NCBI GenBank assembly: GCA_001770955.1
Contig: MESL01000011.1
Coordinates: 35,211 to 99,210 of the forward strand
Source: Burkholderiales bacterium RIFCSPLOWO2_12_FULL_65_40
GTDB lineage: Bacteria > Pseudomonadota > Gammaproteobacteria > Burkholderiales > Burkholderiaceae_C
Reading direction: 5' to 3'
DNA length: 64,000 nt
Shown: piece by piece, positions 17,049 to 31,509 of the stretch
Layout of the letters: every line of letters starts with the position of its first letter
Position numbering within the stretch: the first letter of the stretch is position 1
The notes under the pieces: generated by a model
What the model was told of the DNA's origin: nothing
The model's database searches: none
The model's input: the letters and a program-made list of their open reading frames with translations, nothing else
Position numbers and translations under genes: made by a program

Positions 17049-17917
17049 GCGGGGTTCTCCTCGTTGTTATGGGTGTTGCGATCGCTGCGGTCCTGCTGGT
17101 GCATGGCCTGCCAGACGGCCAGCGCCTGTGCTGTCTCGCGCACGTCGTGCACCCGCACCACGCGTGCACCGCGCTCCACGGCCAGCAGCGCAGCCGCCAC
17201 GCTGGGCTGGAGCCGCTCGCTCACGTCCAGCCCCGTCACGGCGCCCAGCGAGGATTTGCGCGACCAGCCGGCCAGCAGCGGATAGCCCAGCGCCAGCAGT
17301 TCGCTCTGGCGGGCCAGCAATGCAAAATTCTGCGCCACGCTCTTGCCGAAACCAATGCCATAGTCCAGCACAATGCGACTCTTTTCGACTCCAAGCGCCC
17401 GCAGATGAAGCGCTGAATGCTCCAGAAAAGAGAGCACTTGCGGTACGCCGTCGCCGTCCATGGGTGCCACCTGCATGGTCTGCGGGTTGCGGTGCATGTG
17501 CATCAGACACACGCCGCAGGACGGATGCGCGGCCACCACGTCGGCCGCACCGGGCTGCCGCAGCGCCCAGATGTCGTTGATGATGTCTGCACCGAGGTCC
17601 AGCACCTGCCGCATGACCTCGGGCTTGTAGGTGTCCACCGAAACCGGAACGCCCAGGCGGACAGCTTCACGCACCACGGGCAACACACGCGCCAGCTCCT
17701 CGTCCAATGGCACGGCGGGGCTCCCCGGACGGGTGGACTCGCCTCCGATATCCAGCATGTCGGCACCATCAAGCAGCAGTTGCTCGCAGTGGCGCAGTGC
17801 GGCGGTGGCCGTTGCATGGAGACCTCCATCCGAAAAAGAATCGGGGGTGGCATTCACGATGCCCATGATCCGGGGGCGCGAGAGATCCATCGCGAAACGA
17901 GCGGTTTGCCAGATCAT
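17045..17917 (-). CDS. folP: Dihydropteroate synthase
   Basis: This 290-residue enzyme condenses p-aminobenzoate with the pterin pyrophosphate in folate synthesis, the step blocked by sulfonamides. Both signatures are intact: [15 protein letters not shown] near residues 18-32 and [14 protein letters not shown] near 52-65. Later [13 protein letters not shown] and [10 protein letters not shown] supply pterin and phosphate contacts. It follows ftsH, separated by an intrinsic terminator, and overlaps glmM by 4 nt. The folP-glmM pairing next to ftsH is the common proteobacterial order. Confidence 0.97.
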   Translation of the reverse strand: MIWQTARFAMDLSRPRIMGIVNATPDSFSDGGLHATATAALRHCEQLLLDGADMLDIGGESTRPGSPAVPLDEELARVLPVVREAVRLGVPVSVDTYKPEVMRQVLDLGADIINDIWALRQPGAADVVAAHPSCGVCLMHMHRNPQTMQVAPMDGDGVPQVLSFLEHSALHLRALGVEKSRIVLDYGIGFGKSVAQNFALLARQSELLALGYPLLAGWSRKSSLGAVTGLDVSERLQPSVAAALLAVERGARVVRVHDVRETAQALAVWQAMHQQDRSDRNTHNNEENPA

Positions 17918-17939
17918 GCGAGAGCGAGGACAGGAATGT

Positions 17940-17965
17940 AAAAACGGGGCACAGCAGGCCCCGTT
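17940..17965 (-). terminator. Intrinsic terminator after ftsH
   Basis: An 8-bp stem, AACGGGGC pairing with GCCCCGTT, with a 7-nt loop and a five-T run on the minus strand. It lies 20 nt after the ftsH stop and before folP, so folP-glmM probably needs its own promoter or read-through. Confidence 0.8.
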
Positions 17966-17985
17966 CTGGTAGATGCGACCGCCCC

Positions 17986-19905
<1,920 letters not shown>

Positions 19906-20015
19906 GCGGAGCTCCAGTGAGGGTGGCGAAATGATTTCACGTACTAAATGGGACTGATTTTAGGCGTTTCAACCCAGACAGGGTTTGCAATACCCCCTGG
20001 CACCCCTGGGAGGAT

Positions 20016-20056
20016 CGCGGTTTTATTCGGTTCCACTGCGCAGGCTCAAAACCGCG
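20016..20056 (-). promoter_or_regulatory. Inverted repeat in the rlmE-ftsH gap
   Basis: CGCGGTTTT and AAAACCGCG form a perfect 9-bp inverted repeat with a 23-nt spacer, 7 nt after the rlmE stop and about 110 nt before ftsH. There is no T-run after it in the transcribed direction, so it is not a clear intrinsic terminator. It could stabilise the rlmE mRNA end or be a protein-binding site for ftsH control. Confidence 0.45.
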
Positions 20057-20062
20057 CCGCCA

Positions 20063-20725
20063 TCAAACCCCTTTTTTCAGACCGATGCCCACCAGAAAGG
20101 TTTCAGACGATTTGTCACGCGATGCTTTGGGCTTGACCGGCTTGACCGTATGAAAGGTATCGCGAAAGAGCTGCACCAGCTCGGTATAGCCCCCGCCATG
20201 GAACAGCTTGACGACCAGCGCACCTTCGGGGCGCAGGTGGGCACGGGCAAAGTCCACCGCCAGCTCCACCAGGTGCGTGATGCGCGCCGCATCCGACGAC
20301 GCAATGCCCGACAGGTTGGGCGCCATGTCCGAGACCACCACATCGACGGGCCGGCCCTGCAGCGCACCTTCCAGTTGTTCCAGCACCTCGGGCTCGCGGA
20401 AGTCCCCCTGCAGGAACACCACGCCCTCGATCGGCTCCATGGGCAGCAAATCAAGCCCGATGATGGTGCCGTTGAGCGCGCCTGCGGCGGCTCCGGTGGG
20501 CGAGAGGCGGCGGCGCACATACTGGCTCCAGGCGCCCGGGGCGCTGCCCAGATCCACCACCGTGGACCCCGGACGGATCAGGCCGAACTGCTCATCGATC
20601 TCCTTGAGCTTGTAGGCCGCCCGAGCCCGAAAGCCCTCTTTCTGGGCCAGTTTGACGTAGGTGTCGTTCACATGGTCGTTCAACCATGCCTTGTTGACCT
20701 TCTTGCTTTGCGTTTTGACTTTCAT
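20063..20725 (-). CDS. rlmE: 23S rRNA 2'-O-methyltransferase RlmE (FtsJ/RrmJ)
   Basis: This 220-residue AdoMet-dependent enzyme methylates the ribose of U2552 (E. coli numbering) in the A-loop of 23S rRNA. The AdoMet motif [14 protein letters not shown] lies near residues 56-69. The catalytic K-D-K-E set is visible in [11 protein letters not shown] (Lys), [11 protein letters not shown] (Asp) and ALVVKLFHG (Lys). It diverges from yhbY with a 32-nt gap and precedes ftsH. This rlmE-ftsH/yhbY arrangement is conserved in many proteobacteria. Confidence 0.97.
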   Translation of the reverse strand: MKVKTQSKKVNKAWLNDHVNDTYVKLAQKEGFRARAAYKLKEIDEQFGLIRPGSTVVDLGSAPGAWSQYVRRRLSPTGAAAGALNGTIIGLDLLPMEPIEGVVFLQGDFREPEVLEQLEGALQGRPVDVVVSDMAPNLSGIASSDAARITHLVELAVDFARAHLRPEGALVVKLFHGGGYTELVQLFRDTFHTVKPVKPKASRDKSSETFLVGIGLKKGV

Positions 20726-20757
20726 GCTTCTTTCATCCTGCCTCGATAATACGGCCC

Positions 20758-21234
20758 ATGCCCCAAATTGAACTCACCCCCGCCGAGCGCCGCGAATACC
20801 GCGCCGCCGCCCACCATCTCGATCCCGTCGTGCTCGTCGGTGGCGATGGCCTGACCGCCGGCGTGCGCAAGGAAATCGACGCTGCCCTGAACGCCCATGG
20901 CCTCATCAAGATTCGCGTGTTCGGCGACGACCGCGCTGCACGCGAGCTGATGTACCAGGAACTGGCCGCCGAACTGAACGCAGCGCCCGTCCAGCACATC
21001 GGCAAGCTGCTGGTGCTGTGGCGCCCGCAACCGGAAAAAGAACGCACTGTCGATGAGAACCGCATGCCCGGACCCAAGGACGTGAAGGTGCTCAAGTACA
21101 GCAAGCGCGGCGGCCAGCGCCCCGAAATCAAGACCTTGCGCGTGCTGGGCAACCAGCGCCTGACGCCGGGCGGCCAGATCAAGCGTGCCAAGAAGCGCAA
21201 GCCGACCTCGGTAAAAAAGCGCCAGGCCGATTGA
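20758..21234 (+). CDS. yhbY: Ribosome-associated RNA-binding protein YhbY (CRM domain)
   Basis: This protein of 158 residues carries a CRM (CRS1/YhbY) domain over the first ~97: [32 protein letters not shown], which contains the GxxG loop, then [20 protein letters not shown] and [10 protein letters not shown]. coli YhbY has only that domain and associates with the 50S precursor. Here a basic tail of about 55 residues follows ([13 protein letters not shown] near the end), suggesting extra RNA contacts. It diverges from rlmE, another 50S maturation factor, and a glycosyltransferase-like gene follows after 4 nt. Confidence 0.93.
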   Translation: MPQIELTPAERREYRAAAHHLDPVVLVGGDGLTAGVRKEIDAALNAHGLIKIRVFGDDRAARELMYQELAAELNAAPVQHIGKLLVLWRPQPEKERTVDENRMPGPKDVKVLKYSKRGGQRPEIKTLRVLGNQRLTPGGQIKRAKKRKPTSVKKRQAD

Positions 21235-21238
21235 AGCG

Positions 21239-21985
21239 ATGACATCCGCCAGCACGGCGCGCCAGCGCCATGTGATCTGCATGAAATGGGGCACGAAATA
21301 CGGCCCCGAGTATGTCAACCGCCTCTACGCCATGGTGCGCCGCCATCTCAGCGGTGACTTTCATTTCGTCTGCCTGACCGACGACAGCACCGGCATCCGC
21401 TCCGAGGTGCAGTGCCTCCCCATCCCGCCGCTGGACCTGCCCCCGGGCATCCCCGAGCGCGGCTGGACCAAGCTGGCCACCTTCAGTGCCGACCTGCATG
21501 GCCTGCGTGGCACGGCGCTGTTCCTTGATGTGGACGTGGTCGTCACCGGCAGCCTGGATGATTTCTTCACCCAGCCGGGCGAATTCCTCATCATCCACGA
21601 CTACAAGCGGCCCTGGCGCATCACCGGCAACTCGTCGGTGTACCGTTTCGAGCTGGGAGCCCACCCGGATGTGCTGGAGTACTTCCGAGGCCATTTCGAC
21701 GAGATCCGCCGGCAGTTCCGCAACGAGCAGGCCTACCTGTCGGACTTCCTGCACAAGCAGGGCAAACTGCAGTACTGGCCCGCCGAGTGGTGCCCGAGCT
21801 TCAAGTACCACGGCATTCCCGCCTGGCCCACCAACTACTGGAAGGCGCCGTTTGTGCCGCCCGGTGCGCGCGTGGTGATCTTCCACGGGGAGTGCAATCC
21901 GCCCGACGCCCTGGCGGGCCGGCGCAACCGGCGTTTTCGCTTCATCCAGCCCGCCACCTGGGTGGCCGAGCATTGGCGCGAATAA
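21239..21985 (+). CDS. Putative GT-A-type glycosyltransferase, unknown substrate
   Basis: This soluble protein of 248 residues has a central ALFLDVDVVVTGSLDDFF segment. This is the DxD metal-binding motif plus following segment typical of GT8-like GT-A enzymes. The N-terminal VICMKWGTKYGPEYVNRLYAM and the later HGECNPPDALAG (a potential metal-ligand His near the end) also fit that fold. There is no signal peptide or membrane segment. It starts 4 nt after yhbY, so the two are co-transcribed, although no functional link is obvious. Acceptor and sugar donor cannot be read from the sequence. Confidence 0.75.
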   Translation: MTSASTARQRHVICMKWGTKYGPEYVNRLYAMVRRHLSGDFHFVCLTDDSTGIRSEVQCLPIPPLDLPPGIPERGWTKLATFSADLHGLRGTALFLDVDVVVTGSLDDFFTQPGEFLIIHDYKRPWRITGNSSVYRFELGAHPDVLEYFRGHFDEIRRQFRNEQAYLSDFLHKQGKLQYWPAEWCPSFKYHGIPAWPTNYWKAPFVPPGARVVIFHGECNPPDALAGRRNRRFRFIQPATWVAEHWRE

Positions 21986-21991
21986 ACCGCC

Positions 21992-22429
21992 TCAGGCCGC
22001 TGGCGCTGGCGGCTGTGCCGCCGGGCCGCGCAGCGTGTGCCACAGCGTGATCAGGGCGCAGACCCACTGCAGCGAATACATCAGGGTACCCACGCCATGC
22101 CAGAACTTCAGGTCCTGGCGCGCCACGATGCGCGGCGACACGCCGAACTGCACCAGCAGCGCCAGCAGCAGCCCACCCACTATGAAAAGTGTAGCTGCTC
22201 GCGCCCATGGATAAAGAGTTACATCCCCTTTTGGCCTTGAAACCAGCAGCAGCAACATGCAGCATGCCACCGACAGCCAGGTCTGCGCAGCGAACAGCTT
22301 GGCGGCCATGTTGCCCGCCATGGCGGGCGTGGGCAGGTGCGCAAACAGCAGCGGCACGGCCATGAAGCCGATGGCCCCCAGACTCCCCCACCAGAGGGCA
22401 GCCAGGATGGCAGGAAAACGGGCGGCCAT
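21992..22429 (-). CDS. Small four-helix membrane protein, DUF4149-like
   Basis: This 145-residue protein has four hydrophobic segments (about residues 5-28, 38-62, 75-98 and 108-132) and a Pro/Ala tail. The WWGSLGAIGFMAVPLLFAHLP start and the WHGVGTLMYSLQWV segment suggest the DUF4149/TMEM205-like family. Function is unknown. It begins 12 nt after the greA stop, so it is probably co-transcribed with greA. Residues ~63-84 (SRPKGDVTLYPWARAATLF) are encoded by a copy of the dispersed repeat, read antisense and in frame. That stretch uses AGG, CGA, ACA and ATA codons, rare elsewhere in this GC-rich region. Confidence 0.8.
   Translation of the reverse strand: MAARFPAILAALWWGSLGAIGFMAVPLLFAHLPTPAMAGNMAAKLFAAQTWLSVACCMLLLLVSRPKGDVTLYPWARAATLFIVGGLLLALLVQFGVSPRIVARQDLKFWHGVGTLMYSLQWVCALITLWHTLRGPAAQPPAPAA
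22178..22243 (+). repeat. Dispersed palindromic repeat, copy 2 (inside DUF4149-like gene)
   Basis: The plus strand reads CACTATGAAAAGTGTAGCTG, then CTCGCGC, a variable middle and a TTTTGGCCTTGAAA tail. Its pattern matches the other copies. It lies wholly inside the reading frame of the small membrane protein and is translated from the opposite strand. Confidence 0.75.
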
Positions 22430-22441
22430 GCGCAGGGGTCC

Positions 22442-22918
22442 TCAGACGTAGCTGACGCCAACGATCTCGTAGCGGCGCACGCCGCCCGGCGCCTGCACCT
22501 CGGCCGTGTCGCCCTCTTCCTTGCCGATCAGGGCGCGCGCAATGGGGCTGGACACGTTGATCAGGCCCAGCTTCAGGTCGGCCTCGTCCTCGCCCACGAT
22601 CTGGTAGGTGACGGCATCGCCCGTGGCCTCATCTTCCAGCTCCACGGTGGCGCCGAAGACCACCTTGCCGCCTGCGTCCACCGCCGACGGATCGATGACC
22701 TGCGCCGCCGAGAGTTTGCCCTCGACCTCCTGGATGCGGCCTTCGATGAAACCCTGGCGGTCCTTGGCGGCGTCGTACTCGGCGTTTTCGCTCAGATCGC
22801 CCTGGGCGCGGGCCTCGGCGATGGCAGCGATCACCGCGGGGCGATCCACGGTCTTGAGGCGGTGCAGCTCGGCCTTGAGCTTTTCAGCGCCGCGCTTGGT
22901 AATCGGAATGGTGGCCAT
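22442..22918 (-). CDS. greA: Transcription elongation factor GreA
   Basis: This 158-residue protein rescues backtracked RNA polymerase by stimulating transcript cleavage. The N-terminal coiled coil carries the two catalytic acidic residues in [16 protein letters not shown]. The C-terminal globular domain follows from about residue 80 and includes [19 protein letters not shown] choose the ATG at 22918, preceded by GGAG and giving a standard GreA length; the frame remains open 28 codons upstream. The gene follows carB, a common neighbourhood in beta- and gammaproteobacteria. Confidence 0.97.
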   Translation of the reverse strand: MATIPITKRGAEKLKAELHRLKTVDRPAVIAAIAEARAQGDLSENAEYDAAKDRQGFIEGRIQEVEGKLSAAQVIDPSAVDAGGKVVFGATVELEDEATGDAVTYQIVGEDEADLKLGLINVSSPIARALIGKEEGDTAEVQAPGGVRRYEIVGVSYV

Positions 22919-23007
22919 TCGGTCAGTCTCCATGGGTGTTGCGGGCCGCACATCGGGCGCGGCCGGTTCCAGCGTTCCACAGGCCCCGGGGGCTTGGGGC
23001 AACGCCC

Positions 23008-23041
23008 AAAAGCAAACCGCCGCACGTTGCCGCGCGGCGGT
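23008..23041 (-). terminator. Possible intrinsic terminator after carB
   Basis: ACCGCCGC pairs with GCGGCGGT (8 bp, 10-nt loop). On the minus strand it is followed by TTTGCTTTTGGG, an interrupted T-run. It lies about 40 nt after the carB stop and before greA. The imperfect T-tract makes termination probably partial. Confidence 0.55.
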
Positions 23042-23080
23042 GTTGGTTCGAAGCGAGATTATGCCGCGATTACGGCCGGA

Positions 23081-26326
<3,246 letters not shown>

Positions 26327-26336
26327 GGTGTGTCTA

Positions 26337-26747
26337 TCAGTCGGTCGCGGGTCCGGCGTCCGCGGAAGGTGTGGCGGCGGCACTGGCGGCGGGCCGTCGG
26401 GTATTCAGCTTGTCCAGCAGGGCCTGGGCGCGCTCGGCGGGCAGGTTCTTCTGCATGAGCTGCAGCAGGCCATCGCCCTGGATGAGGGGCCGCAGCACTT
26501 CGGCTTCGGCGTCGTAGAACGTCACGTCCCACTCCTGCATGGCTTCTGCGAAGATGGAATCGTCCCAGGTCTTGCCCTTGGCCACCAGTGTGACCAGAGG
26601 CATGGCCTTGTTCTCGATGAAGGCCTTCTTGTAGGGCTTTTGCTGCCAGCGCTCGGTGAACCACTCCTTGTGCGGCGATGGCAGGGTGAGCACGCGCTTG
26701 TGGATCGCCTTTTCAAGCGATGCGGCCGGAAAGCTGAAGAGTTTCAT
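26337..26747 (-). CDS. Uncharacterised protein encoded between carA and carB
   Basis: This soluble protein of 136 residues shows no signal peptide. Charged, aromatic-rich segments ([39 protein letters not shown]) are followed by a helical region ([16 protein letters not shown]) and an Ala/Pro tail. It starts 18 nt after the carA stop and ends 10 nt before carB, so it must be co-transcribed with both. I do not recognise the family. Its place suggests a role linked to carbamoyl-phosphate synthase or pyrimidine/arginine control, but this is inference from position alone. Confidence 0.8.
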   Translation of the reverse strand: MKLFSFPAASLEKAIHKRVLTLPSPHKEWFTERWQQKPYKKAFIENKAMPLVTLVAKGKTWDDSIFAEAMQEWDVTFYDAEAEVLRPLIQGDGLLQLMQKNLPAERAQALLDKLNTRRPAASAAATPSADAGPATD

Positions 26748-26765
26748 GGCGCCGGTCCCTGGGGT

Positions 26766-27938
26766 TTATTGGGCCTGCGCCACGCGCATGGCGTCGGTGA
26801 AGCGGTCGAACAGGTAGGCGATGTCGTGCGGGCCGGGCGAGGCTTCAGGGTGACCCTGGAAGCAGAACGCCGGCTTGTCGGTGCGCACCAGGCCCTGCAG
26901 CGTGCCGTCGAACAGGCTGACATGCGTGGCACGCAGGCTGGCGGGCAGCGAGTCGAGGTCCACCGCGAAGCCGTGGTTCTGGCTGGTGATGCTCACGCGG
27001 CCGGTGTCCAGGTCCTTCACGGGGTGGTTGGCGCCGTGGTGGCTGTGCGTCATCTTGAAGGTGCGTGCACCGGAAGCCAGGGCCATGATCTGGTGGCCCA
27101 GGCAGATGCCGAAGGTCGGAATTCCGCTATCCACGATGGTGCGCGTGGCGGCGATGGCATAGTCGCAGGGCTGCGGGTCGCCAGGGCCGTTGGACAGGAA
27201 CACACCGTCGGGGTTCATGGCCAGCACGTCGGCGGCCGGCGTCTGCGCGGGCACCACGGTGACGCGGCAGCCGCGCTCGGCCAGCATGCGCAGGATGTTC
27301 TTCTTCACACCGAAGTCGTAGGCCACCACATGGAAACGCGGGACTTCGAGCGTGCCATAGCCCTTGCCGAGTTGCCACTCGGTCTGCGTCCACTCGTAGG
27401 CAGCCTGGGTCGTGACCACCTTGGCCAGGTCGAGCCCGGTCATGGACGGCGCAGCTTTGGCGGCGGCGATGGCCTGGTCGATCAGCGCCTGCGTCACGGC
27501 CTGGCCGACGGCCAGGCCGATGATGGCGCCGTTCTGCGCGCCCTGGGTGCGCAGCAGGCGCGTGAGCTTGCGCGTGTCGATGTTGGCGATCGCCACCGTG
27601 CGCTCGCGCACGAGATACTGCGACAGGGTTTCGGTGCAGCGGAAGTTGCTGGCCAGAAGCGGCAGATCCTTGATGATCAGGCCCGCAGCATGGACCTTGT
27701 CGGCTTCGATGTCCTCGGTGTTGACGCCATAGTTGCCGATGTGCGGGTACGTGAGCGTCACGAGCTGCTGGCAGTAGCTGGGGTCGGTGAGGATTTCCTG
27801 GTAGCCGGACATCGAGGTGTTGAACACCACTTCGCCGACGGTGGTGCCGGTGGCACCGATCGAATTGCCGATAAAGACCGTGCCGTCTGCGAGCGCCAGG
27901 ATGGCGGGCGGGAAGGTTCCCTGAAGAGACAAAAGCAC
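26766..27938 (-). CDS. carA: Carbamoyl-phosphate synthase small subunit (glutaminase)
   Basis: This 390-residue subunit hydrolyses glutamine and passes ammonia to CarB. The N-terminal CPSase small-chain domain ([20 protein letters not shown]) is followed by a class I glutamine amidotransferase domain. That domain has the nucleophile Cys in [12 protein letters not shown] near residue 273 and the HHGANHP and [12 protein letters not shown] motifs. I choose the GTG at 27938: GGAG lies 6 nt upstream and the product starts [15 protein letters not shown] like its family. The longer open frame upstream contains no family sequence. An approximately 220-nt leader region precedes it. Confidence 0.97.
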   Translation of the reverse strand: MLLSLQGTFPPAILALADGTVFIGNSIGATGTTVGEVVFNTSMSGYQEILTDPSYCQQLVTLTYPHIGNYGVNTEDIEADKVHAAGLIIKDLPLLASNFRCTETLSQYLVRERTVAIANIDTRKLTRLLRTQGAQNGAIIGLAVGQAVTQALIDQAIAAAKAAPSMTGLDLAKVVTTQAAYEWTQTEWQLGKGYGTLEVPRFHVVAYDFGVKKNILRMLAERGCRVTVVPAQTPAADVLAMNPDGVFLSNGPGDPQPCDYAIAATRTIVDSGIPTFGICLGHQIMALASGARTFKMTHSHHGANHPVKDLDTGRVSITSQNHGFAVDLDSLPASLRATHVSLFDGTLQGLVRTDKPAFCFQGHPEASPGPHDIAYLFDRFTDAMRVAQAQ

Positions 27939-28157
27939 TGGGTTCTCCGGATGGTTACGGTCGCCCGGCGCCTGCAGGCCACTCGCGTGCGAGTGCCAGT
28001 GGCTGCTCTCTGATGGGTTGTTGCTTTGGGTGCGGTCGGGCGACGCTGTTGCGAGAAAAGCCCCTGATTGTACTCGCAGACACCCACCGTTTGCTGACGG
28101 TTGGTGCACTGCAGCACAGTAACGCGAACGGGTATTGCCCGCCGGGAAGACCGCGAA
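27939..28157 (-). promoter_or_regulatory. carA upstream region with candidate promoter and leader hairpins
   Basis: This 219-nt gap lies between the RNA methyltransferase stop and carA. A TACAAT -10 candidate lies at 28067-28072 (minus), without a convincing -35. Closer to carA, CACTCGC-GT-GCGAGTG (27980-27995) is a perfect hairpin. GCCACT/AGTGGC (27978-28003) can pair around an overlapping segment, so two alternative structures are possible. No leader peptide with a pyrimidine- or arginine-sensing character was recognised. Confidence 0.5.
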
Positions 28158-28931
28158 TCAGCGCCCGGCGCCGCTGGCGTGCAGGCAGATGGCGGCGGCA
28201 GCCGCCACGTTGAGCGACTCTTCGCCGCCCGGCTGCGCGATGCGGATGCGCCGGCTGGCACGCACCTCCAGCGCCGGCGAGACGCCCTGCCCCTCGTGGC
28301 CCAGCACCCAGGCGCAGGGCCAGGGCAACTCGGCGTGGTGCAAAAAATCACCCTCGTGAACATGGGTGACCAGCAGCGGTACTTCCAGCGGCGCCAGATC
28401 CTCGACGCTCAGCCCCTCGACCAGATCCAGCCCGAAGTGCGCGCCCATGCCGGCGCGCAGCACCTTGGGCGACCACAGGGCCGCACTGCCCTTGAGCGCC
28501 AGCACCTGGCGGAAACCAAAGGCCGAAGCGCTGCGCAGGATGGAGCCCACGTTGCCCGCGTCCTGCACCCGGTCGAGCACCACGCTGGCCACGCCAGGCC
28601 GCACGGCGCCGGAAGCGGGCAGATCGAGCACATAGCCCATGTGCGCGGGCGACTCCAGGCTGCTGATGTCGGCAAACAGTGCATCGGCAAGCACTACAAT
28701 TTTAGGAGCTGCTTGCGCCCAATCTGCGGGCGCCGTAGGCCAAAAAGACTCTGAAAACACTGCGATGGCAGGCCGCACACCCCGCGCCAGCGCGGCGCGG
28801 CAGAGATGGTCGCCCTCCAGCCACACCCGGCCCTGCTTGCGGTAGGCCGTGCTGTCCTGCGCCAGGCGGCGCAGGTCCTTCAAGAAGCCATTGTCGCGCG
28901 ACTGGATATGGGTCACCGAGGGTGCCGTCAT
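28158..28931 (-). CDS. SpoU/TrmH-family RNA 2'-O-methyltransferase
   Basis: This protein of 257 residues has an N-terminal substrate-binding domain (about 1-95) and a C-terminal SPOUT knot. All three SPOUT motifs are visible: [18 protein letters not shown] (motif 1), [11 protein letters not shown] (motif 2) and [18 protein letters not shown] (motif 3). It probably methylates rRNA or tRNA ribose; the exact target is not determinable and resembles RlmB-type enzymes. The ATG at 28931 overlaps the rnhB stop by 4 nt. Residues ~59-80 are encoded by a dispersed repeat copy. It ends the long rpsB-lpx-rnhB gene run. Confidence 0.9.
   Translation of the reverse strand: MTAPSVTHIQSRDNGFLKDLRRLAQDSTAYRKQGRVWLEGDHLCRAALARGVRPAIAVFSESFWPTAPADWAQAAPKIVVLADALFADISSLESPAHMGYVLDLPASGAVRPGVASVVLDRVQDAGNVGSILRSASAFGFRQVLALKGSAALWSPKVLRAGMGAHFGLDLVEGLSVEDLAPLEVPLLVTHVHEGDFLHHAELPWPCAWVLGHEGQGVSPALEVRASRRIRIAQPGGEESLNVAAAAAICLHASGAGR
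28692..28757 (+). repeat. Dispersed palindromic repeat, copy 3 (inside RNA methyltransferase gene)
   Basis: The plus strand has CACTACAATTTTAGGAGCTG, then CTTGCGC, a GCGC block and a GGCCAAAAAGACTCTGAAAA tail. This is very close to the intergenic copy at 44688-44754. It is read in frame on the minus strand as [20 protein letters not shown]. Confidence 0.8.
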
Positions 28932-29569
28932 GGCTGCGCTCCTTCCCCGGGCCGCAGATGCTGCGCCACGGGCGCGAACGAACGGCGGTGCAGCGGGCAG
29001 GCACCATGCTGGCTCAGCGCCACCAGGTGCGCCGCCGTGCCATAGCCCTTGTGCCCGGCAAAACCGTATTGCGGGAATTGCTCGTGCACCTGGGCGCACC
29101 AGCGGTCGCGGTGCACCTTGGCCAGAATGGAGGCGGCCGAAATGGCGGCCACCAGGGCGTCGCCCTTGACGATGGCCTCGGCGGGCACGTCGAGCACGGG
29201 CAGGCGGTTGCCATCCACCAGCACCAGCGTGGGCTTGAGGCGCAGGCCCTGCACCGCCCGGCGCATGGCCAGCAGCGTGGCCTGCAGGATGTTGAGCCGG
29301 TCGATCTCCTCCACGCTGGCCTCGGCGATGCTGCAGCACAGCGCCTTGGCGCGGATTTCGTCGAACAGCGCCTCGCGCCGCGCGGCCGTGAGTTTCTTGG
29401 AATCAGCCAGGCCGGCAATCGGGCGGAGATCGTCCAGGATCACGGCGGCAGCCACCACCGGGCCGGCCAGCGGGCCGCGGCCAGCCTCATCCACCCCGGC
29501 CACAAGTCCCTGCGGCGGGTGCCAGGGCAGGCTGGCCTGTTCAGGCCTGGAGGGTTTGGCGGATCGCAT
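28928..29569 (-). CDS. rnhB: Ribonuclease HII
   Basis: This 213-residue enzyme removes RNA from RNA-DNA hybrids and misincorporated ribonucleotides. Catalytic acidic residues are visible in [17 protein letters not shown] (D-E), [10 protein letters not shown] (D) and KVHRDRW (D), with the [10 protein letters not shown] segment conserved. The ATG at 29569 overlaps the end of lpxB by 29 nt. A longer open frame upstream reads into lpxB without family similarity and was not used. lpxB-rnhB order is conserved widely; here rnhB overlaps a SpoU methyltransferase gene by 4 nt. Confidence 0.96.
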   Translation of the reverse strand: MRSAKPSRPEQASLPWHPPQGLVAGVDEAGRGPLAGPVVAAAVILDDLRPIAGLADSKKLTAARREALFDEIRAKALCCSIAEASVEEIDRLNILQATLLAMRRAVQGLRLKPTLVLVDGNRLPVLDVPAEAIVKGDALVAAISAASILAKVHRDRWCAQVHEQFPQYGFAGHKGYGTAAHLVALSQHGACPLHRRSFAPVAQHLRPGEGAQP

Positions 29570-30689
29570 CGGCGGCCAGTCGGGGGGTATCGCGCAGCAG
29601 GCTGCGGTGCAACGTGGTGAAACGCTGTTGCAGCGCGTTGATGCGCTCGGGCGGTGCGTCGAACCACTGCAGCACGGCGTCCGCCAGTGCCCGGGGCGTG
29701 GCAGCGTCCTGGATGAGTTCGGGCACGACAAAATCGCCGCTCAGGATGTTGGGCAGCCCCACCCAGGGTTGGAGCTGCTTGCGGCGCATCAAGCGCCAGC
29801 TCAGCGGATGCATGTGGTAGCCAATGACCATGGGGCGCTTGAACAGCGCCGCCTCCAGCGTGGCCGTGCCGCTGGCGATCAGCGTCACGTCGCACGCCGC
29901 CAGCACCGCGTGCGACTGGCCGGTGACGATGCGCAGCACGTCGCCCAGGCCACATGCGCGCGCCACGCGCTCGATGCGCTCGCGCAGCGCCGGCACTGCA
30001 GGCACTACCATTTTGATAGCTGGGTGCGCCCGGTGGATAAGCGCTGCAGCCTCAAAAAACTTGGGCGTGATGTACTGCACCTCGGCCGAGCGGCTGCCCG
30101 GCAGGATGGCCAGCACCGCATGGCCCTCCTCAAGCCCCAGCTGAGCGCGGGCCGCCGCGCGGTCGGGCACCATAGGGATCACGCCAGCCAGCGGATGCCC
30201 CACGTAGGTGGCGGCGATGCCGTGGTGCGCCAGCAGTTCCGGCTCAAACGGGAAGATGCACAGCACATGGTCGGCGGCGCGGCGGATCTTCTCCACACGG
30301 TCGGGGCGCCAGGCCCAAATGGACGGGCAGACGAAATGCACGGTCTTGATGCCTGCGGCGCGCAGGTCGGTTTCCAGACCGAGGTTGAAGTCGGGCGCAT
30401 CGACGCCGATGAAGACGCCGGGCTTGTCTTGCAGCAGGCGCGCACGCAGCCGCTTGCGGATGCCGATGATCTCGGCCAGGCGGCGCATCAGTTCGAAGCT
30501 GTAGCCATGCACGGCGAGCTTGTCGCTGGGCCACCAGGCGTCAAAGCCGCGCCTAGCCATCTGCGGCCCGCCGATGCCCTGGCTGACAAGATCCGGCCAC
30601 AGGTCGCGCAGGCCATCCAGCAGCAGACCTGCCAGCAGATCGCCCGAGGTCTCGCCCGCCACCATGGCGACGCGGGGGGATTGAATCAT
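29541..30689 (-). CDS. lpxB: Lipid-A-disaccharide synthase LpxB
   Basis: This peripheral GT19 glycosyltransferase of 382 residues joins UDP-diacylglucosamine and lipid X in lipid A synthesis. The N-terminus [15 protein letters not shown] and the later [26 protein letters not shown] and [10 protein letters not shown] segments are family signatures. The length is normal. Codons for residues ~209-229 ([20 protein letters not shown]) coincide with a dispersed repeat copy, and this patch is AT-richer than its surroundings. The gene lies 11 nt after lpxA and overlaps rnhB. Confidence 0.97.
   Translation of the reverse strand: MIQSPRVAMVAGETSGDLLAGLLLDGLRDLWPDLVSQGIGGPQMARRGFDAWWPSDKLAVHGYSFELMRRLAEIIGIRKRLRARLLQDKPGVFIGVDAPDFNLGLETDLRAAGIKTVHFVCPSIWAWRPDRVEKIRRAADHVLCIFPFEPELLAHHGIAATYVGHPLAGVIPMVPDRAAARAQLGLEEGHAVLAILPGSRSAEVQYITPKFFEAAALIHRAHPAIKMVVPAVPALRERIERVARACGLGDVLRIVTGQSHAVLAACDVTLIASGTATLEAALFKRPMVIGYHMHPLSWRLMRRKQLQPWVGLPNILSGDFVVPELIQDAATPRALADAVLQWFDAPPERINALQQRFTTLHRSLLRDTPRLAADAIRQTLQA
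30003..30065 (+). repeat. Dispersed palindromic repeat, copy 4 (inside lpxB)
   Basis: The plus strand reads CACTACCATTTTGATAGCTG, then GGTGCGC, GCGCTGCAGCC and an AAAAAACTT tail, in the same order as the intergenic copy at 44688. It is translated antisense as part of LpxB without changing the normal length of the protein. Confidence 0.7.
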
Positions 30690-30700
30690 GCCCGCGTCCT

Positions 30701-31489
30701 TCAGCGGGCGATGCCCGCGACGGAACTGGCGAGGAAGGCGTCCATCAGCGCCACGTCCTGCGCCGCCTCGGGGTACGTTGCGGGCAGTTGCAGGATGGCC
30801 GCGCGCGCCTGCTCCAGCGTCAGCCCCTGGCGGTAAAGGAGCTTGTGCATCTCGCGGATGGCGCTGATGCGCTGGTCGGAAAAATCCCTCCGGCGCAGGC
30901 CCACGAGATTGACACCGCGCACGGCCAGCGGATTGCCGTCCACCACCATGTAGGGCGGAATATCCTTGCCCACATGGCTGGAGAAGCCCACCATGGTGTG
31001 CGCGCCGATGCGCATGCGCTGCAATACACCGGTGAGGCCGCCGACGGTGGCCCAGTCGCCCACCTCGACATGGCCCGCCAGCGTGGTGTTGTTGGCCATG
31101 GTGGTCTTGTGACCCACGCGGCAGTCGTGCGCAATGTGCACGTAGGCCATGATCCAGTTGTCGTCGCCGATGGTGGTCACGCCCCGGTCCTGCGCGGTGC
31201 CGGTATTGAAGGTGCAGAACTCGCGGATGGTGTTGCGGTCACCGATGCGCAGCTCGGTGGCTTCGCCTGCGTACTTCTTGTCCTGCGGCTGCGCGCCCAG
31301 CGAGGCGAACTGGAAGATGCGGTTGTCGCGCCCGATGGTGGTGTGCCCGTCAATCACGCAATGCGGCCCCACTGTGGTGCCCGCGCCGATGGTGACATGC
31401 GGGCCGATGACGGAATAGGGGCCGATGGTGGCAGAAGGGTCGATGCGCGCCTGCGCATCGACGATGGCGGTGGGGTGGATGCTGCTCAC
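30701..31489 (-). CDS. lpxA: UDP-N-acetylglucosamine acyltransferase LpxA
   Basis: This 262-residue left-handed beta-helix enzyme catalyses the first step of lipid A synthesis. Hexapeptide repeats run from [22 protein letters not shown] to about residue 180 ([14 protein letters not shown]). The catalytic His lies in the [16 protein letters not shown] region, followed by a helical C-terminus. The GTG at 31489 gives the usual LpxA length and start; AAGGAG lies upstream. The open frame extends 15 codons further without family similarity. It lies 20 nt after fabZ, in the standard lpxD-fabZ-lpxA-lpxB order. Confidence 0.97.
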   Translation of the reverse strand: MSSIHPTAIVDAQARIDPSATIGPYSVIGPHVTIGAGTTVGPHCVIDGHTTIGRDNRIFQFASLGAQPQDKKYAGEATELRIGDRNTIREFCTFNTGTAQDRGVTTIGDDNWIMAYVHIAHDCRVGHKTTMANNTTLAGHVEVGDWATVGGLTGVLQRMRIGAHTMVGFSSHVGKDIPPYMVVDGNPLAVRGVNLVGLRRRDFSDQRISAIREMHKLLYRQGLTLEQARAAILQLPATYPEAAQDVALMDAFLASSVAGIAR

Positions 31490-31509
31490 GGCGAACCGCG
31501 CTCCTTGCT

